This document shows, in pieces, positions 36,552 through 45,654 of a stretch of 64,000 nucleotides of DNA. Position 1 is the first letter of the stretch. Each line of letters opens with the position of its first letter. The position numbers and the translations under genes were made by a program. The DNA is from Sutcliffiella horikoshii (GTDB taxonomy: Bacteria; Bacillota; Bacilli; Bacillales; Bacillaceae_I): positions 2,336,001-2,400,000 of the forward strand of contig NZ_CP082918.1 in assembly GCF_019931755.1 (NCBI RefSeq), read 5' to 3'. Under the pieces are notes generated by a model. It worked only from the letters and a program-made list of their open reading frames with translations. It was not told the origin of the DNA and searched no databases.

Positions 36552-37241
36552 CTATTCGCCTGTTGTGTAGACTTCTTCAAACGGCTGCACTACCACAAAT
36601 CCGTTACCTGCGAATTTCATTTGAATCGATTCGCCGCTTCCTCTTCCAAGGAAAGTTTTCAATTGCACATCTGTAACAAACTCCGGTTGAAGGTTTCCTG
36701 ACCATGCTACCGTTGCATTTGGATCTGTATAAACAGGCTGTCCTGGATGTACCATCAAAGTAAGAGGCTCATAGTGTGAGGTAAAGGCAACCATGCCCTG
36801 ACCTTCCAATCTTACATTGAATAGACCACCAGCCATCATACCTGCCACTCTTCTCATAAGCTTAATGTCCCAGTTCAATCCCTTCTCAAAAGCAAGCAGA
36901 TCGTTGCCATTGATATATATGCTGTCACCTTCGAGATCAAGAATCGTAATTTTTTTACCCTGATCGGCAATATACAGTTTCCCTTTCCCTGAAGCCTTCA
37001 TAAGTTGTGAACCTTCCCCAGTAAGAGCCTTTTTCATCAGTTTCCCAAAACCGTGTTCTAACATACCTTCTCGTTGAAACTTGATGGCCCCTTCATTGGA
37101 GATCATCGAGCCCATTTTGGCCCAAATATCTCCATTAAGATTCACCTCAAGTATCCTTTCCGTCTCTAACTCAAATAGACCTTGCCCTTTATCCTCTTGC
37201 CTGCTTTTTTGAATAAATTGCTGAATGGAGTATTTAGACAT
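36552..37241 (-). CDS. AIM24 family protein
   Basis: 229 residues, all-beta. Core AIM24 features include EGMLEHGFGKLMKKALTGEG, YINGNDLLAFE and GGLFNVRLEGQGMVAFTSH. Bacterial AIM24/TerB-associated proteins are of uncertain function, often linked to membrane or stress physiology. AAGGGG precedes the ATG. It lies 15 nt after the methyltransferase gene and is likely co-transcribed with it. Confidence 0.92.
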   Translation of the reverse strand: MSKYSIQQFIQKSRQEDKGQGLFELETERILEVNLNGDIWAKMGSMISNEGAIKFQREGMLEHGFGKLMKKALTGEGSQLMKASGKGKLYIADQGKKITILDLEGDSIYINGNDLLAFEKGLNWDIKLMRRVAGMMAGGLFNVRLEGQGMVAFTSHYEPLTLMVHPGQPVYTDPNATVAWSGNLQPEFVTDVQLKTFLGRGSGESIQMKFAGNGFVVVQPFEEVYTTGE

Positions 37242-37256
37242 AAACGAATCGCCCCT

Positions 37257-37937
37257 TTATTTTTTCTGGAATTCAAAAACCCACATGAACGTTAAAGCTT
37301 GTTTTAAAAAACGAGGTAAATTAGTGGTATCGAGTTTTTTAGCTTCTTCCTTATATACGGGCATCCCGTCCAAAAGTTCCCAACCTTCTTCTAGAGCAAG
37401 CCGTTCAAACTCCCACGGCATCATGGTGTTGCAGATTGCTTCTTTTCCATACAGCCTTTGGTAGCTATGTGCCCTTGGTCCGGCAGTGGGCCCCAACAAT
37501 CCCAAAAACAATTTCCCTCCTGGCTTTAACACTTTATGAAATTCTTCTAACACTTGAAGAGGTTGTTCTACCCACTCGATAGAATTAATGGCCATCACGG
37601 CATCCATGGAATCATTCTCTAATGGTAGTTCCGTCAAACTCCCTTTTTGAAAATTAATGTTTGTATGTACCCGTTTTTGTACCGCTCTTTCTATCATGGC
37701 TTCTGCTATATCCACTCCTGTTACATGGTACCCGCTCTCAGCCAGTAAGAAGGAACCAAAACCATCTCCACAGCCTGCATCCAACACATGAGCTTCTTGT
37801 CTTAACCTCTCTTTTATAAAAGGAATGATCGTTTTCCTGCTACCGTTTAACCACATATTTTCACTGTTTTCGTGCCAAAAATCTGCTCGCTCATTCCAAA
37901 CCTTCTCTGTTTCTTCATTCCAATTGAACTTCTTCAT
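37257..37937 (-). CDS. Class I SAM-dependent methyltransferase
   Basis: 226 residues from ATG 37937, which has GGGGAGGG 5 nt upstream. Motif I is VLDAGCGDGFGSF, acidic motif II is VTGVDIAEAMI, and INSIEWVEQPLQVLEEFHKV fits the UbiE/COQ5-like small-molecule group. The substrate is unknown. It is the first gene of a pair with AIM24. Confidence 0.92.
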   Translation of the reverse strand: MKKFNWNEETEKVWNERADFWHENSENMWLNGSRKTIIPFIKERLRQEAHVLDAGCGDGFGSFLLAESGYHVTGVDIAEAMIERAVQKRVHTNINFQKGSLTELPLENDSMDAVMAINSIEWVEQPLQVLEEFHKVLKPGGKLFLGLLGPTAGPRAHSYQRLYGKEAICNTMMPWEFERLALEEGWELLDGMPVYKEEAKKLDTTNLPRFLKQALTFMWVFEFQKK

Positions 37938-38038
37938 ACGAACCCTCCCCATTTGAAATCGCCAATAACTACTAAGCAACTGAATAATTTTATTCTACAA
38001 GGAAACGCTACAATCGTATAGAGAAAGGAGGATCTACT

Positions 38039-38263
38039 TTGAGCGAAACATTTGTAGCTGTTCAGAAAAATGGCGATGGTGATATCACAGGGTTTAAGAC
38101 ATCCAGCGGCAGAGTTCTCTCCTATCAAGAAGCTGTAAACGACGTAAATCAAGGCACTGTCCTCGGAGCAAATGTGTTTAAAGGTAAGGACGGCGATATG
38201 TATATAAGAGGAAACGCCGACGGGGATCCAACAAACAACCTGGATAACTTACCTTTATTCTAA
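38039..38263 (+). CDS. DUF3892 family protein
   Basis: 74 residues from a TTG start with AAAGGAGG 7 nt upstream. The KNGDGDITGFKTSSGRVLSY segment and the later GANVFKG are typical of DUF3892. It is small and soluble, and the function is unknown. It precedes a 47-residue hydrophilic peptide gene, with which it shares a terminator. Confidence 0.85.
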   Translation: MSETFVAVQKNGDGDITGFKTSSGRVLSYQEAVNDVNQGTVLGANVFKGKDGDMYIRGNADGDPTNNLDNLPLF

Positions 38264-38286
38264 ACTTTCAGAAGGAGCCAACAATC

Positions 38287-38430
38287 ATGACGAAGAAGAA
38301 TAACAAAGGCGGTAGCCAAAATCAGAACAGCCCTACAAGCAGCTTTACAGCCGGGAGCGAAAAAGTTGCCGGGGATAATAGCAAAGGCAATAAGCGTAAT
38401 AAGGATCAAAAAGATAAAACAGAATTATAA
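38287..38430 (+). CDS. Small hydrophilic peptide, spore-like composition
   Basis: 47 residues, very rich in Asn, Lys, Gly and Ser, with SFTAGSEKVAGDN in the middle. AGAAGGAG lies 9 nt before the ATG and the stop is followed by a clear terminator. The composition resembles minor small spore proteins, but no family could be assigned. Confidence 0.6.
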   Translation: MTKKNNKGGSQNQNSPTSSFTAGSEKVAGDNSKGNKRNKDQKDKTEL

Positions 38431-38436
38431 TACTTA

Positions 38437-38470
38437 GGAGCTGCCATTTAGGCAGCTCTCTTATTTTTTC
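38437..38470 (+). terminator. Terminator of the DUF3892 unit
   Basis: GAGCTGCC and GGCAGCTC form a perfect 8-bp stem, followed by TCTTATTTTTTC on the plus strand. Confidence 0.9.
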
Positions 38471-38549
38471 TCCACATACCCAAAAAATCCTATATAATTT
38501 CATTAAGAGTTATTCCATTGAAACTGTAAATGTAAAGGAGCCGTGCATC

Positions 38550-39236
38550 ATGTATATACCTAAGCAATTTAGAAAAGAAGAAACAAGCGATATAGTCCAA
38601 TTTATCCGAGCAAACAGCTTTGGAGTATTATTCTCTCAACATAACGGAGTGCCCACCGCTACACATTTGCCATTCATCATATCTACTGAAGAGGACGGCA
38701 GTATTACACTACTTTCCCATATGGCTAAGGCGAATCCTCAGTGGAAAACCATGGACTCTAAAGATGCACTAGCAGTATTTAACGGGCCTCATGCCTATAT
38801 TTCTGCTTCCTGGTATGAAGAAGAGAATACTGTTTCCACTTGGAATTATGTAAGTGCCCATGCACATGGGAAAGTAGAAGTTATACAAGACGACCAGGCA
38901 CTATTACATATCTTGAAAGAAGCAACAGATTTCTACGAAGAAGGGTTCGAGAAACCTTGGAGATTGGAAGATAACCGCGAAACTGTCGAAAGTATGTTAA
39001 ATGGAATTGTAGGGTTAAGGATGAGAGTGGAAAACCTTCAAGGTAAGTGGAAGTTGAACCAACATCATTCAACAGAAAGAAAAGAGCGTGTCATCCAACA
39101 ACTAAAAAAACAACCACACTATGACTCAAATGAAATTGCTAGATTAATGGAATTAGAGCTACAACCTAAAAAAGAGGAGGCTGGGACAAAACCCTCCTCT
39201 AAACTGAAAAAGCCGGTGAGATTTTACAATGAGTAA
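38550..39236 (+). CDS. paiB: PaiB-family FMN-binding protein with IS-derived C-terminus
   Basis: 228 residues. The family core is intact: MYIPKQFR start, HLPFIIS, KANPQW, FNGPHAYISASWY and STWNY. PaiB is a flavin-binding split-barrel protein described in B. subtilis as a negative transcriptional regulator. The last 20 or so codons, from 39177, lie inside the IS1182-family element and encode EAGTKPSSKLKKPVRFYNE. The native 3' end was therefore replaced; B. subtilis PaiB is about 207 residues, so the fold is probably unaffected. AAAGGAG precedes the ATG. Confidence 0.9.
   Translation: MYIPKQFRKEETSDIVQFIRANSFGVLFSQHNGVPTATHLPFIISTEEDGSITLLSHMAKANPQWKTMDSKDALAVFNGPHAYISASWYEEENTVSTWNYVSAHAHGKVEVIQDDQALLHILKEATDFYEEGFEKPWRLEDNRETVESMLNGIVGLRMRVENLQGKWKLNQHHSTERKERVIQQLKKQPHYDSNEIARLMELELQPKKEEAGTKPSSKLKKPVRFYNE
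39177..39192. repeat. Left terminal inverted repeat of the IS
   Basis: GAGGCTGGGACAAAAC. It matches the inverted right end at 15 of 16 positions and overlaps the 3' end of paiB. Confidence 0.9.
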
Positions 39237-39332
39237 AATTTCACCGGCTTTGTTTATTTTGGAATTAAAATAAGGACCACTTCTGATAAAATAAAGTTAC
39301 CACACCAAATCTCATCGGAAAGAAGGGTCCTT

Positions 39333-40901
39333 ATGTTTAAAAATTATATCATGAATCAAATAGTTTTGCCTTTAGATTTAGAAGTGAAATTACAAAAAAA
39401 TGATATTGCCTTCCATGTCCATCACTTAGTTGAAAGTATCCCTCACGAAGTGTTCGAACCATTTCTCCGAAATGAAGGCTGCCCAGCTTATCATCCGCGT
39501 ATGATGCTTAAAATTATCTTATGCGCCTACACACAATCAGTTTTTTCAGGACGTAAAATTGAAGCCTTAGTAAAAGACAGTATTCGTATGATGTGGCTAG
39601 CTCAAGGATATGAACCAAGCTATCGCACCATCAACCGATTCCGTGTGCAACCAGAAGTGAAAGAATTAATTCGCGAGTGTTTTGTCCAATTCCGTTGCCA
39701 ATTGGTTGAAGAAAAACTCATTGATCAAGAAGCCATTTTTATTGATGGTACAAAGATTGAAGCAAATGCGAATAAATTTACATTTGTATGGAGGAAATCT
39801 ATCGAGAAATATCATGAAGGTTTAATTGAAAAGTCAAACCAGTTATACAACGAGCTTCTTAAGAAGGAAATCATCCCTGAAATGGAACGTGAAACTGCTG
39901 AACAATTAACAGTGAAAGAGCTCGCTCAATTGGTTCAAAAAGTAGACGAAGTTGTAACCGAGTATGATAAAAAAATTGAAGCTACCTCAGACATTCCTAA
40001 ACGAAAAGCCTTAAGAGGTGAGCGCAAATATCCGAAACAAGTCCGTAAACAATTGATTGATTTTGTCGTACGTAAACAGAAATATCAACAAGACTTAGAA
40101 ACCTTTGGTACACGTAATAGCTACTCTAAAACAGATACCGATGCGACATTCATGCGAATGAAAGATGATTATATGAAAAACGGACAATTGAAAGCTGGGT
40201 ACAATGTACAAATCGCCACGGAAGGTCAATACACGCTAGCCTATAGTTTGTTTTCAAACCCAACAGATACCCGTACGTTGATACCATTTCTAGATGAAAT
40301 CGAGCAACATTATTTTGAGTTGCCGAATCACATTGTCGCAGACGCAGGTTATGGCAGTGAACAAAACTTTACCGATATTCTTTACAACAGAAAACGAGAA
40401 GCACTTATTACCTATAATCTATATTTGAAGGAACAAAAGAAAAAGTACAAACAAAACACATTTAACCCCGACAATTGGGAGTATGATGAAGAAACAGATA
40501 CCTATACATGCCCAAATCAAAAACGACTTACATTTCAATACCACTCTACTCGCAATGATCGTACAGGCTTTGAACGGAAGTTCAAAATCTATGAGTGCGA
40601 AGGCTGTTTTGGGTGTCCATTCCGTTCAACGTGTACCAAAGCAAAAGAAGGCAACAATCGAAAACTTATGGTGAATGAGAAGTGGGAGCAACAAAAAGAA
40701 TATGTAAGATCTAAGCTTTCAGAAGAGAAAACGAGTTCCATCTATCGAAAACGCAAAATCGATGTGGAACCAGTTTTTGGATTTTTGAAGGCTAATTTAC
40801 GTTTCGCTCGATTTTCTGTGAGAGGAAAATCGAAGGTCGAAAATGAAATGGGCCTCGCGTTAATGGCAGTGAATTTGAGGAAATTCACTGCCAATCACTG
40901 A
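39333..40901 (+). CDS. IS1182 family transposase
   Basis: 522 residues, full length. The N-terminal transposase domain contains YEPSYRTINRFR, and the catalytic domain has IFIDGTKIEANANKF, IVADAGYGSEQNF and the C-terminal RKIDVEPVFGFLKANLRF with the last acidic residue. A Cys cluster (CEGCFGCPFRSTC) before the end is typical of the family. It is open from start to stop, so potentially active. Codon use is more uniform than in neighbouring genes, in keeping with recent arrival. Confidence 0.95.
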   Translation: MFKNYIMNQIVLPLDLEVKLQKNDIAFHVHHLVESIPHEVFEPFLRNEGCPAYHPRMMLKIILCAYTQSVFSGRKIEALVKDSIRMMWLAQGYEPSYRTINRFRVQPEVKELIRECFVQFRCQLVEEKLIDQEAIFIDGTKIEANANKFTFVWRKSIEKYHEGLIEKSNQLYNELLKKEIIPEMERETAEQLTVKELAQLVQKVDEVVTEYDKKIEATSDIPKRKALRGERKYPKQVRKQLIDFVVRKQKYQQDLETFGTRNSYSKTDTDATFMRMKDDYMKNGQLKAGYNVQIATEGQYTLAYSLFSNPTDTRTLIPFLDEIEQHYFELPNHIVADAGYGSEQNFTDILYNRKREALITYNLYLKEQKKKYKQNTFNPDNWEYDEETDTYTCPNQKRLTFQYHSTRNDRTGFERKFKIYECEGCFGCPFRSTCTKAKEGNNRKLMVNEKWEQQKEYVRSKLSEEKTSSIYRKRKIDVEPVFGFLKANLRFARFSVRGKSKVENEMGLALMAVNLRKFTANH

Positions 40902-40984
40902 GGGAGTAGGAACTCTTACTCCTAAAATTAGAAAAAGATGAATTTGAGTGTGCTCAAATTCATCTTTTTCACTATTTGAAGCTA

Positions 40985-41000
40985 GTTATGTCCCAGCCTC
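40985..41000. repeat. Right terminal inverted repeat of the IS
   Basis: GTTATGTCCCAGCCTC, the inverted partner of the left end with one mismatch. Confidence 0.9.
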
Positions 41001-41105
41001 TTTTGTTTTGCGTTTTCAAAGAAATATCTTCCATATACCCTTTAAAATGTTTATAATATTCTCTTGTTAGTGCTTTCATTCGGAAAGGACCAGGAGGTTG
41101 AAAAC

Positions 41106-42134
41106 ATGATTGAAGTGAAAAACATCAGCAAGCATTACCGTTTATTCGAAAGGGATCCAGGACTATCCGGTGCGGTAAAAGCTTTATTTAAAAGAAAATA
41201 TATAAATAAAACCGCAGTAAATGATATCAGCTTCACCATCCCAAAAGGTGAGATTGTAGGGTACATCGGTTCTAATGGAGCCGGTAAATCCACTACTATC
41301 AAAATGATAAGTGGAATTCTCACGCCAGACGAAGGCTCTGTCATCGTAAATGGCATCACTCCTTATTCAGATAGAACCAAAAATGCTAAAAATATCGGGG
41401 CTGTTTTCGGTCAACGTACACAGCTATTTTGGGATATTCCAGTCCAAGAATCTCTTGAACTATTAAAACATATCTACGAAGTTCCACAAGAAGTTTATGA
41501 AAGAAACCTTGCGAAATTTAAGGAAGTGTTAGATTTGGAAGCGCTTTTGCCGATTCCGGTGAGACAGCTTTCTCTAGGGCAAAAGATACGTTGTGAGCTT
41601 GCAGCAGCCTTTTTACACAACCCATCCGTTGTTTATCTAGATGAACCCACCATTGGTTTAGATGCATCAGTCAAAATAAAGATTCGTCAATTTATTAAAC
41701 AAATGAACAAGGAACATCAGACAACCGTCATTTTAACCACCCATGATATGCAAGACATTGAGGAGCTGTGTCATCGTATCATCATTATCGATAAAGGCAG
41801 TGTCATTTATGATGGAAGTCTACTTGGTCTTAAGCAACAGACAAGGTTTAACCGGACAATCAAGCTTGAAATTGATTCCAATGGGCCATTTATCCTTCCT
41901 TCTGCCTTGAAAAATTCTGTTCTTGTTGAATTACCAGAGGAACAAGATCACTTTTTACTCCATTTTAACAATACGGTCATTTCTGGCAGTGAAATTATGA
42001 AAGAGATTATGAGAGACTACCTCGTTCAAGATTTTACAATAACAGAACTTGGGATCGAGAAAGTGGTACAGGAAATTTACGAACGGGGGCCAGAACATGC
42101 GGAAGTACTTGGAGCTGTTAAAGTCTCAAATTAA
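41106..42134 (+). CDS. ABC-2 exporter ATP-binding protein
   Basis: 342 residues from ATG 41106, which follows CAGGAGG; an earlier in-frame ATG at 41064 has no such site. Walker A is GSNGAGKST, the signature LSLGQKIR, and Walker B VVYLDEPTIGLD. It belongs to the large COG4586-like ATPases with a C-terminal extension that pair with two permeases. A TATAAT at 41052-41057, just outside the IS right end, is a possible -10. Cargo is unknown. Confidence 0.93.
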   Translation: MIEVKNISKHYRLFERDPGLSGAVKALFKRKYINKTAVNDISFTIPKGEIVGYIGSNGAGKSTTIKMISGILTPDEGSVIVNGITPYSDRTKNAKNIGAVFGQRTQLFWDIPVQESLELLKHIYEVPQEVYERNLAKFKEVLDLEALLPIPVRQLSLGQKIRCELAAAFLHNPSVVYLDEPTIGLDASVKIKIRQFIKQMNKEHQTTVILTTHDMQDIEELCHRIIIIDKGSVIYDGSLLGLKQQTRFNRTIKLEIDSNGPFILPSALKNSVLVELPEEQDHFLLHFNNTVISGSEIMKEIMRDYLVQDFTITELGIEKVVQEIYERGPEHAEVLGAVKVSN

Positions 42135-42888
42135 AGTCGAGACGGCTTACCTAGCTTGGTACTGGGCTGATGTTGTCTCCACTTTGCTCCGGTTGGTCAT
42201 TATGTATTTTTTCTGGGTGGCTGTCTTCCAAAATCGAACAGAGATCTCCTCCATTTCCTTTGAATCCATGATTACATACGTTGTGATTGCCATGATGCTA
42301 GAAAACTATGTATCTGGTGCAGGAAATGAGATGGCCAGAAATATTAAAAATGGCGATATAGCGTTGGAATTATTAAAGCCCTACGATTACCTGACTAAGT
42401 TAATCTTTATGGACCTCGGTTCTAAAGCAAACAGCTTTGTACGTACGACTATCCCTATTTTTCTTGTAGCCATCATTTTTATTGGAATTCAAGCCCCTCC
42501 ATCTCTCGAGGTTGCTATTTTGTTTTTGGCCAGCATGCTGGTTGGGATTTTAATTGGTACACAAATCGACCTTATCATTGGCGTGCTAGCTTTTTGGACG
42601 GTCAATGTGTGGGGAGTGAGAGTATTACGCGAAGCTATTGTGAAATTCTTTTCAGGAGCCCTCATTCCACTTACCCTCTTTCCGGGTTGGTTTCAAGAAG
42701 TGAGCAGCTACCTGCCTTTTCAGTCCATGATTTTCGTACCTGTAGCAATATACACTGGCCAAATAAAAATGGGCCCTGATGCCTTGATTGCCTTTGCAAC
42801 GCAACTGTTCTGGCTAGCCCTTTTATTTATCGTTGTCAGAGTAGTTTGGACTCAAGCTGTAAAAAAAGTAACCGTGTTTGGAGGTTAG
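42097..42888 (+). CDS. ABC-2 exporter permease, first
   Basis: 263 residues from ATG 42097, which overlaps the ATPase gene by 38 nt and has GGGGG upstream. It has about six membrane segments and belongs to the COG4587/DUF990-type permeases. GAGNEMARNIKNGDIALELLKPYDY is the loop typical of this group. It forms a heterodimeric channel with the next gene product. Confidence 0.9.
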   Translation: MRKYLELLKSQIKVETAYLAWYWADVVSTLLRLVIMYFFWVAVFQNRTEISSISFESMITYVVIAMMLENYVSGAGNEMARNIKNGDIALELLKPYDYLTKLIFMDLGSKANSFVRTTIPIFLVAIIFIGIQAPPSLEVAILFLASMLVGILIGTQIDLIIGVLAFWTVNVWGVRVLREAIVKFFSGALIPLTLFPGWFQEVSSYLPFQSMIFVPVAIYTGQIKMGPDALIAFATQLFWLALLFIVVRVVWTQAVKKVTVFGG

Positions 42889-42891
42889 TCT

Positions 42892-43695
42892 ATGTGGAAA
42901 AAGTGTAAACGATATACGTTCTTATACGGAAAATACTTTAGCAATCACTTAAAAGTGATGATGGAGTATAAAGCAGACTTTTTCATCGGATTGTTCTCGG
43001 TTATGGTCCAACAATTCACTGCTCTTTTTTTCTTAAAAATTGTGTTTGATCACATAGAAGTCCTAAAAGGCTGGACTTTCTATGAAATTCTTTTCATATA
43101 TGCCATCGCCTTTTTAGGCCGCTCCATTCACCATATTTTCTTTGATAATTTATGGACGCTTGGATGGCAGTATATAAGATCTGGTAACTTTGACAGACTA
43201 CTGCTAAGACCTGTCAACCCTCTTTTTCAAATTGTAGCGGAAAGAGTGCAGCAGGACGGGTTCGGACAATTAATCATCGGTGGGATTGTGTTAACGATCG
43301 CCAGTGTGAATTTGGAGATTGAATGGACGGTACAAAGTCTGCTTTTATTATTTGTTTTTATTATTTCAAGTGGAATCTTATTTGTTGCCATTAACCTGTT
43401 TTTTATTACTTTTTCATTTTGGATGGTAGACAGTCTTCCTATTGTGGTTTCCGTTTTTCAGTTAAGTGAGTTTGCAAGGTATCCTTTGACCATCTATCCA
43501 AAGGCTGTCACGTTGATCATCACTTGGCTGATTCCATATGGATTTACGGCTTACTACCCTGCAACCTATTTTTTCGAAAAGGAATCCGTGGTCGCAATGG
43601 CACTTATTACACCCGTTATTGCCGTTATTTCTTTTATCATTGCATACTGGTTCTGGAACAAAGGAATTCGGGCCTTTACTAGTACAGGGAGTTAA
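42892..43695 (+). CDS. ABC-2 exporter permease, second
   Basis: 267 residues with about six membrane segments, COG3694-like. RSGNFDRLLLRPVNPLFQ aligns with the GDIALELLKP loop of its partner. It begins 3 nt after the first permease. With the two preceding genes it forms a complete three-gene exporter. A terminator hairpin lies at 44,099, after two MITE-like repeats. Confidence 0.9.
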   Translation: MWKKCKRYTFLYGKYFSNHLKVMMEYKADFFIGLFSVMVQQFTALFFLKIVFDHIEVLKGWTFYEILFIYAIAFLGRSIHHIFFDNLWTLGWQYIRSGNFDRLLLRPVNPLFQIVAERVQQDGFGQLIIGGIVLTIASVNLEIEWTVQSLLLLFVFIISSGILFVAINLFFITFSFWMVDSLPIVVSVFQLSEFARYPLTIYPKAVTLIITWLIPYGFTAYYPATYFFEKESVVAMALITPVIAVISFIIAYWFWNKGIRAFTSTGS

Positions 43696-43730
43696 AGCCA
43701 AAAGCAAAAAAATAGTCATTTGTTTATCAC

Positions 43731-43862
43731 AGTTGTTCCTTTCCGCAAATGGCTTCGCTTTCCGCGGGACGGTGCTTGAGCCTCCTCACTTCGTTGTGGG
43801 GTCTCAATCTACCGTTACTCCCCCGCTGGAGTCTTTGCCATTTGCTCCAATCCACAGCTAGA
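43731..43862. repeat. MITE-like repeat, copy A
   Basis: Begins CAGTTGTTCCTTTCCGC and contains GGCTTCGCTTTCCGCGGG, TTGAGCCTCCTC and GGGGTCTCA. It is homologous to the reverse complement of copy B at 43,950 but more diverged. No transposase is present. Confidence 0.75.
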
Positions 43863-43949
43863 AATTACGTAAGAAATGTTAATGCTTTTTAAACAACACG
43901 ATTAGATGGTTTTTATTTGTTATTAAACTTAGTTTAATGAAGTAACCTT

Positions 43950-44079
43950 GTTGGTTGGAGTGGAAGGCGCGCAGACGCCCGCGGGAGGAAGGGACAGGTG
44001 AGACCCCGGAAGGCGAAGCCTGAGGAGGCTCACGGACCGCCCGCAGGCAAGCGAAGCGCTTGGAACGGAAATCAACTGT
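43950..44079. repeat. MITE-like repeat, copy B
   Basis: Runs from GTTGGTTGGAGTGGAAGG to CGGAAATCAACTG, with GACGCCCGCGGGAGG, TGAGGAGGCTCACGG and GGCAAGCGAAGCG inside. It is inverted relative to copy A. Together the two copies and AT-rich sequence fill the gap between the convergent exporter operons (43,696-44,140). Confidence 0.78.
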
Positions 44080-44098
44080 TTCTAATACTTTATGTTAA

Positions 44099-44135
44099 AA
44101 AAAGCCACTCCAGGTTGTGGTGGCTTTTTTGCTGT
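44099..44135. terminator. Bidirectional terminator between two exporter operons
   Basis: AAAAGCCAC and GTGGCTTTT form a stem with an 11-nt loop, with A/T runs on both flanks. Confidence 0.88.
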
Positions 44136-44140
44136 TTATT

Positions 44141-44893
44141 TTACCTAAACCTCAAAAGCTGCTTTCTATTGTTAAACAGGGTTGGATATGACAATAATCC
44201 AAGCATGGTGCTTGTGACAGATGCTGTCGTTAGTAATAAGAATACGATAAGCAGTTGAAATTGAACGGCCTGAATGGGACTGGCTCCAGCAATTATCTGA
44301 CCGCTCATCATTCCCGGGAGCTGAACAAGTCCAATCGTTTTCTGACTTTCAATCGTCGGAATCATGCTGGCTTTGATTGCCTGTATCAATTGGGTATGTA
44401 TGGCCTGTTTGGTTGTCCCGCCAAGGGAAAGAATTAGATCGATTTCATCCTCTCTTGCTTCTATCTCAGAAAGGAATCTATTGAGAAAAAGAATGCCTAG
44501 CACCATGGAGTTCCCGATAATCATGCCGCTTATCGGAATGATATATTGTGCAGTTGCCGGAATAATATTGAATCCAATCAAGATCCCTTGTGTCAGTACT
44601 TCAATAAAAATGAAGGTTATGGCCACCTTCCAAGTGATCCCTTTAATCGGTGTCTTTTTTCTCGCAACATTTTGAACGGCGGCGCCAATAATAATCAGTA
44701 CCATTAAAATGATAAAGAAATAACCACTTGATTCAAAAACGAAGGTTAACAGATAACCGACGATAAATAGCTGAACAACAGATCTGATTACAGCAATTAT
44801 CGTATCCTTTTCTAGGCCAAGTCGGAATGTTTTAGAAAGCATGATAGGTATCACAACAAAAATAAGGGCTATTGCGAGTGTAAAGGCGTTCAT
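44141..44893 (-). CDS. fetB: FetB/YbbM-type ABC transporter permease
   Basis: 250 residues with about seven membrane segments, UPF0014/TIGR00245 family. The segments GMIIGNSMVLGILFLNRF, LSLGGTTKQA and QLPGMMSGQIIAGASP are diagnostic. The E. coli homologue FetAB exports iron; metal specificity here is inferred only. It overlaps the ATPase gene by 4 nt. Confidence 0.9.
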   Translation of the reverse strand: MNAFTLAIALIFVVIPIMLSKTFRLGLEKDTIIAVIRSVVQLFIVGYLLTFVFESSGYFFIILMVLIIIGAAVQNVARKKTPIKGITWKVAITFIFIEVLTQGILIGFNIIPATAQYIIPISGMIIGNSMVLGILFLNRFLSEIEAREDEIDLILSLGGTTKQAIHTQLIQAIKASMIPTIESQKTIGLVQLPGMMSGQIIAGASPIQAVQFQLLIVFLLLTTASVTSTMLGLLSYPTLFNNRKQLLRFR

Positions 44894-45609
44894 TTCAACT
44901 CCCCCTTAAGAAATGCTTGTACATATTCGTTTGTTGAGTTTTGAATATCCTGACTTTTACCTGCTTCTAATAATTCTCCGTCCATTAAGATCCATGTATA
45001 GGTTCCGACTGTTAAAGCCTGATTCAAGTTATGGGTGATCCATATTATAGTAGTGCCGTACTTTTTGCTTACCCTTTGTATTAATTCATCGATTTCTCTT
45101 TGTGAAGTATGATCCAACGAAGAAGTTATTTCATCCAACAGTAACACTTTCGGACGATTCACAAGTGTCCTTGCAATGGATAACTTTTGTCTTTGTCCGC
45201 CTGAAAGATCTTTCACATTCTGATGCAACTGGCCTTCTTCAAGTCCCACTACATTTAATATGTTGATCGCCTCTTCCTCTTCAAGAGAGCGCTCTTGCAG
45301 CCGCAAAGGTAAAGAAAGGTTATCAAATACATCTCCGTCAACCATCGGAGCACTTTGAAGGGCAATCCCTACCTGCTTGCGAAGCTCTGTTGGTTCGTAG
45401 TTATTCAACTCTTTTCCATTAATTATTATTTCACCTGATGTAGGAGTCAAAAGACCATTAAGCATTTTCAACAAAGTGGTCTTACCCGCCCCAGAGGGTC
45501 CGACAAAGGTGGTGATTTCTCCTTCGGTTATGCCTCCCGAAATACCTTTAAGAATAAGTTTATCATCGGTTTTATACTGTACATTCTTTAACTGTATAGC
45601 CTCCTTCAA
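44890..45609 (-). CDS. fetA: FetA/YbbL-type ABC transporter ATP-binding protein
   Basis: 239 residues from a TTG start with GGAGGGG upstream. Walker A is GPSGAGKTT, the signature LSGGQRQK, Walker B VLLLDE, and the His switch ITHN. It is the nucleotide-binding partner of the FetB-type permease. The pair is transcribed toward the exporter operon, with a shared terminator. Confidence 0.92.
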   Translation of the reverse strand: MKEAIQLKNVQYKTDDKLILKGISGGITEGEITTFVGPSGAGKTTLLKMLNGLLTPTSGEIIINGKELNNYEPTELRKQVGIALQSAPMVDGDVFDNLSLPLRLQERSLEEEEAINILNVVGLEEGQLHQNVKDLSGGQRQKLSIARTLVNRPKVLLLDEITSSLDHTSQREIDELIQRVSKKYGTTIIWITHNLNQALTVGTYTWILMDGELLEAGKSQDIQNSTNEYVQAFLKGELK

Positions 45610-45654
45610 CGGTACCCCTCCTTTCCAGTTAATAGTACATACTATACCCTTGTT

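Larger units (their letters stand above)
39177..41000 (+). mobile_element. IS1182-family insertion sequence, intact
   Basis: 1824 bp bounded by 16-bp inverted repeats with one mismatch: GAGGCTGGGACAAAAC at 39177-39192 and GTTATGTCCCAGCCTC at 40985-41000. It contains one full transposase gene. Subterminal hairpins lie at 39209-39251 (AAAGCCGGTGA arms) and 40931-40970 (18-bp perfect arms), which could block read-through from outside. No direct target duplication is obvious. It sits between paiB and the ABC-2 operon. Confidence 0.93.

Noticed and set aside
39237..39332. Degraded second gene inside the IS
   Set aside because: The stretch is the subterminal hairpin and leader of the transposase gene; no frame with a start is present.
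43731..44079. Composite transposon bounded by inverted repeats
   Set aside because: Only about 90 bp of AT-rich DNA lies between the two repeats and no transposase is present.
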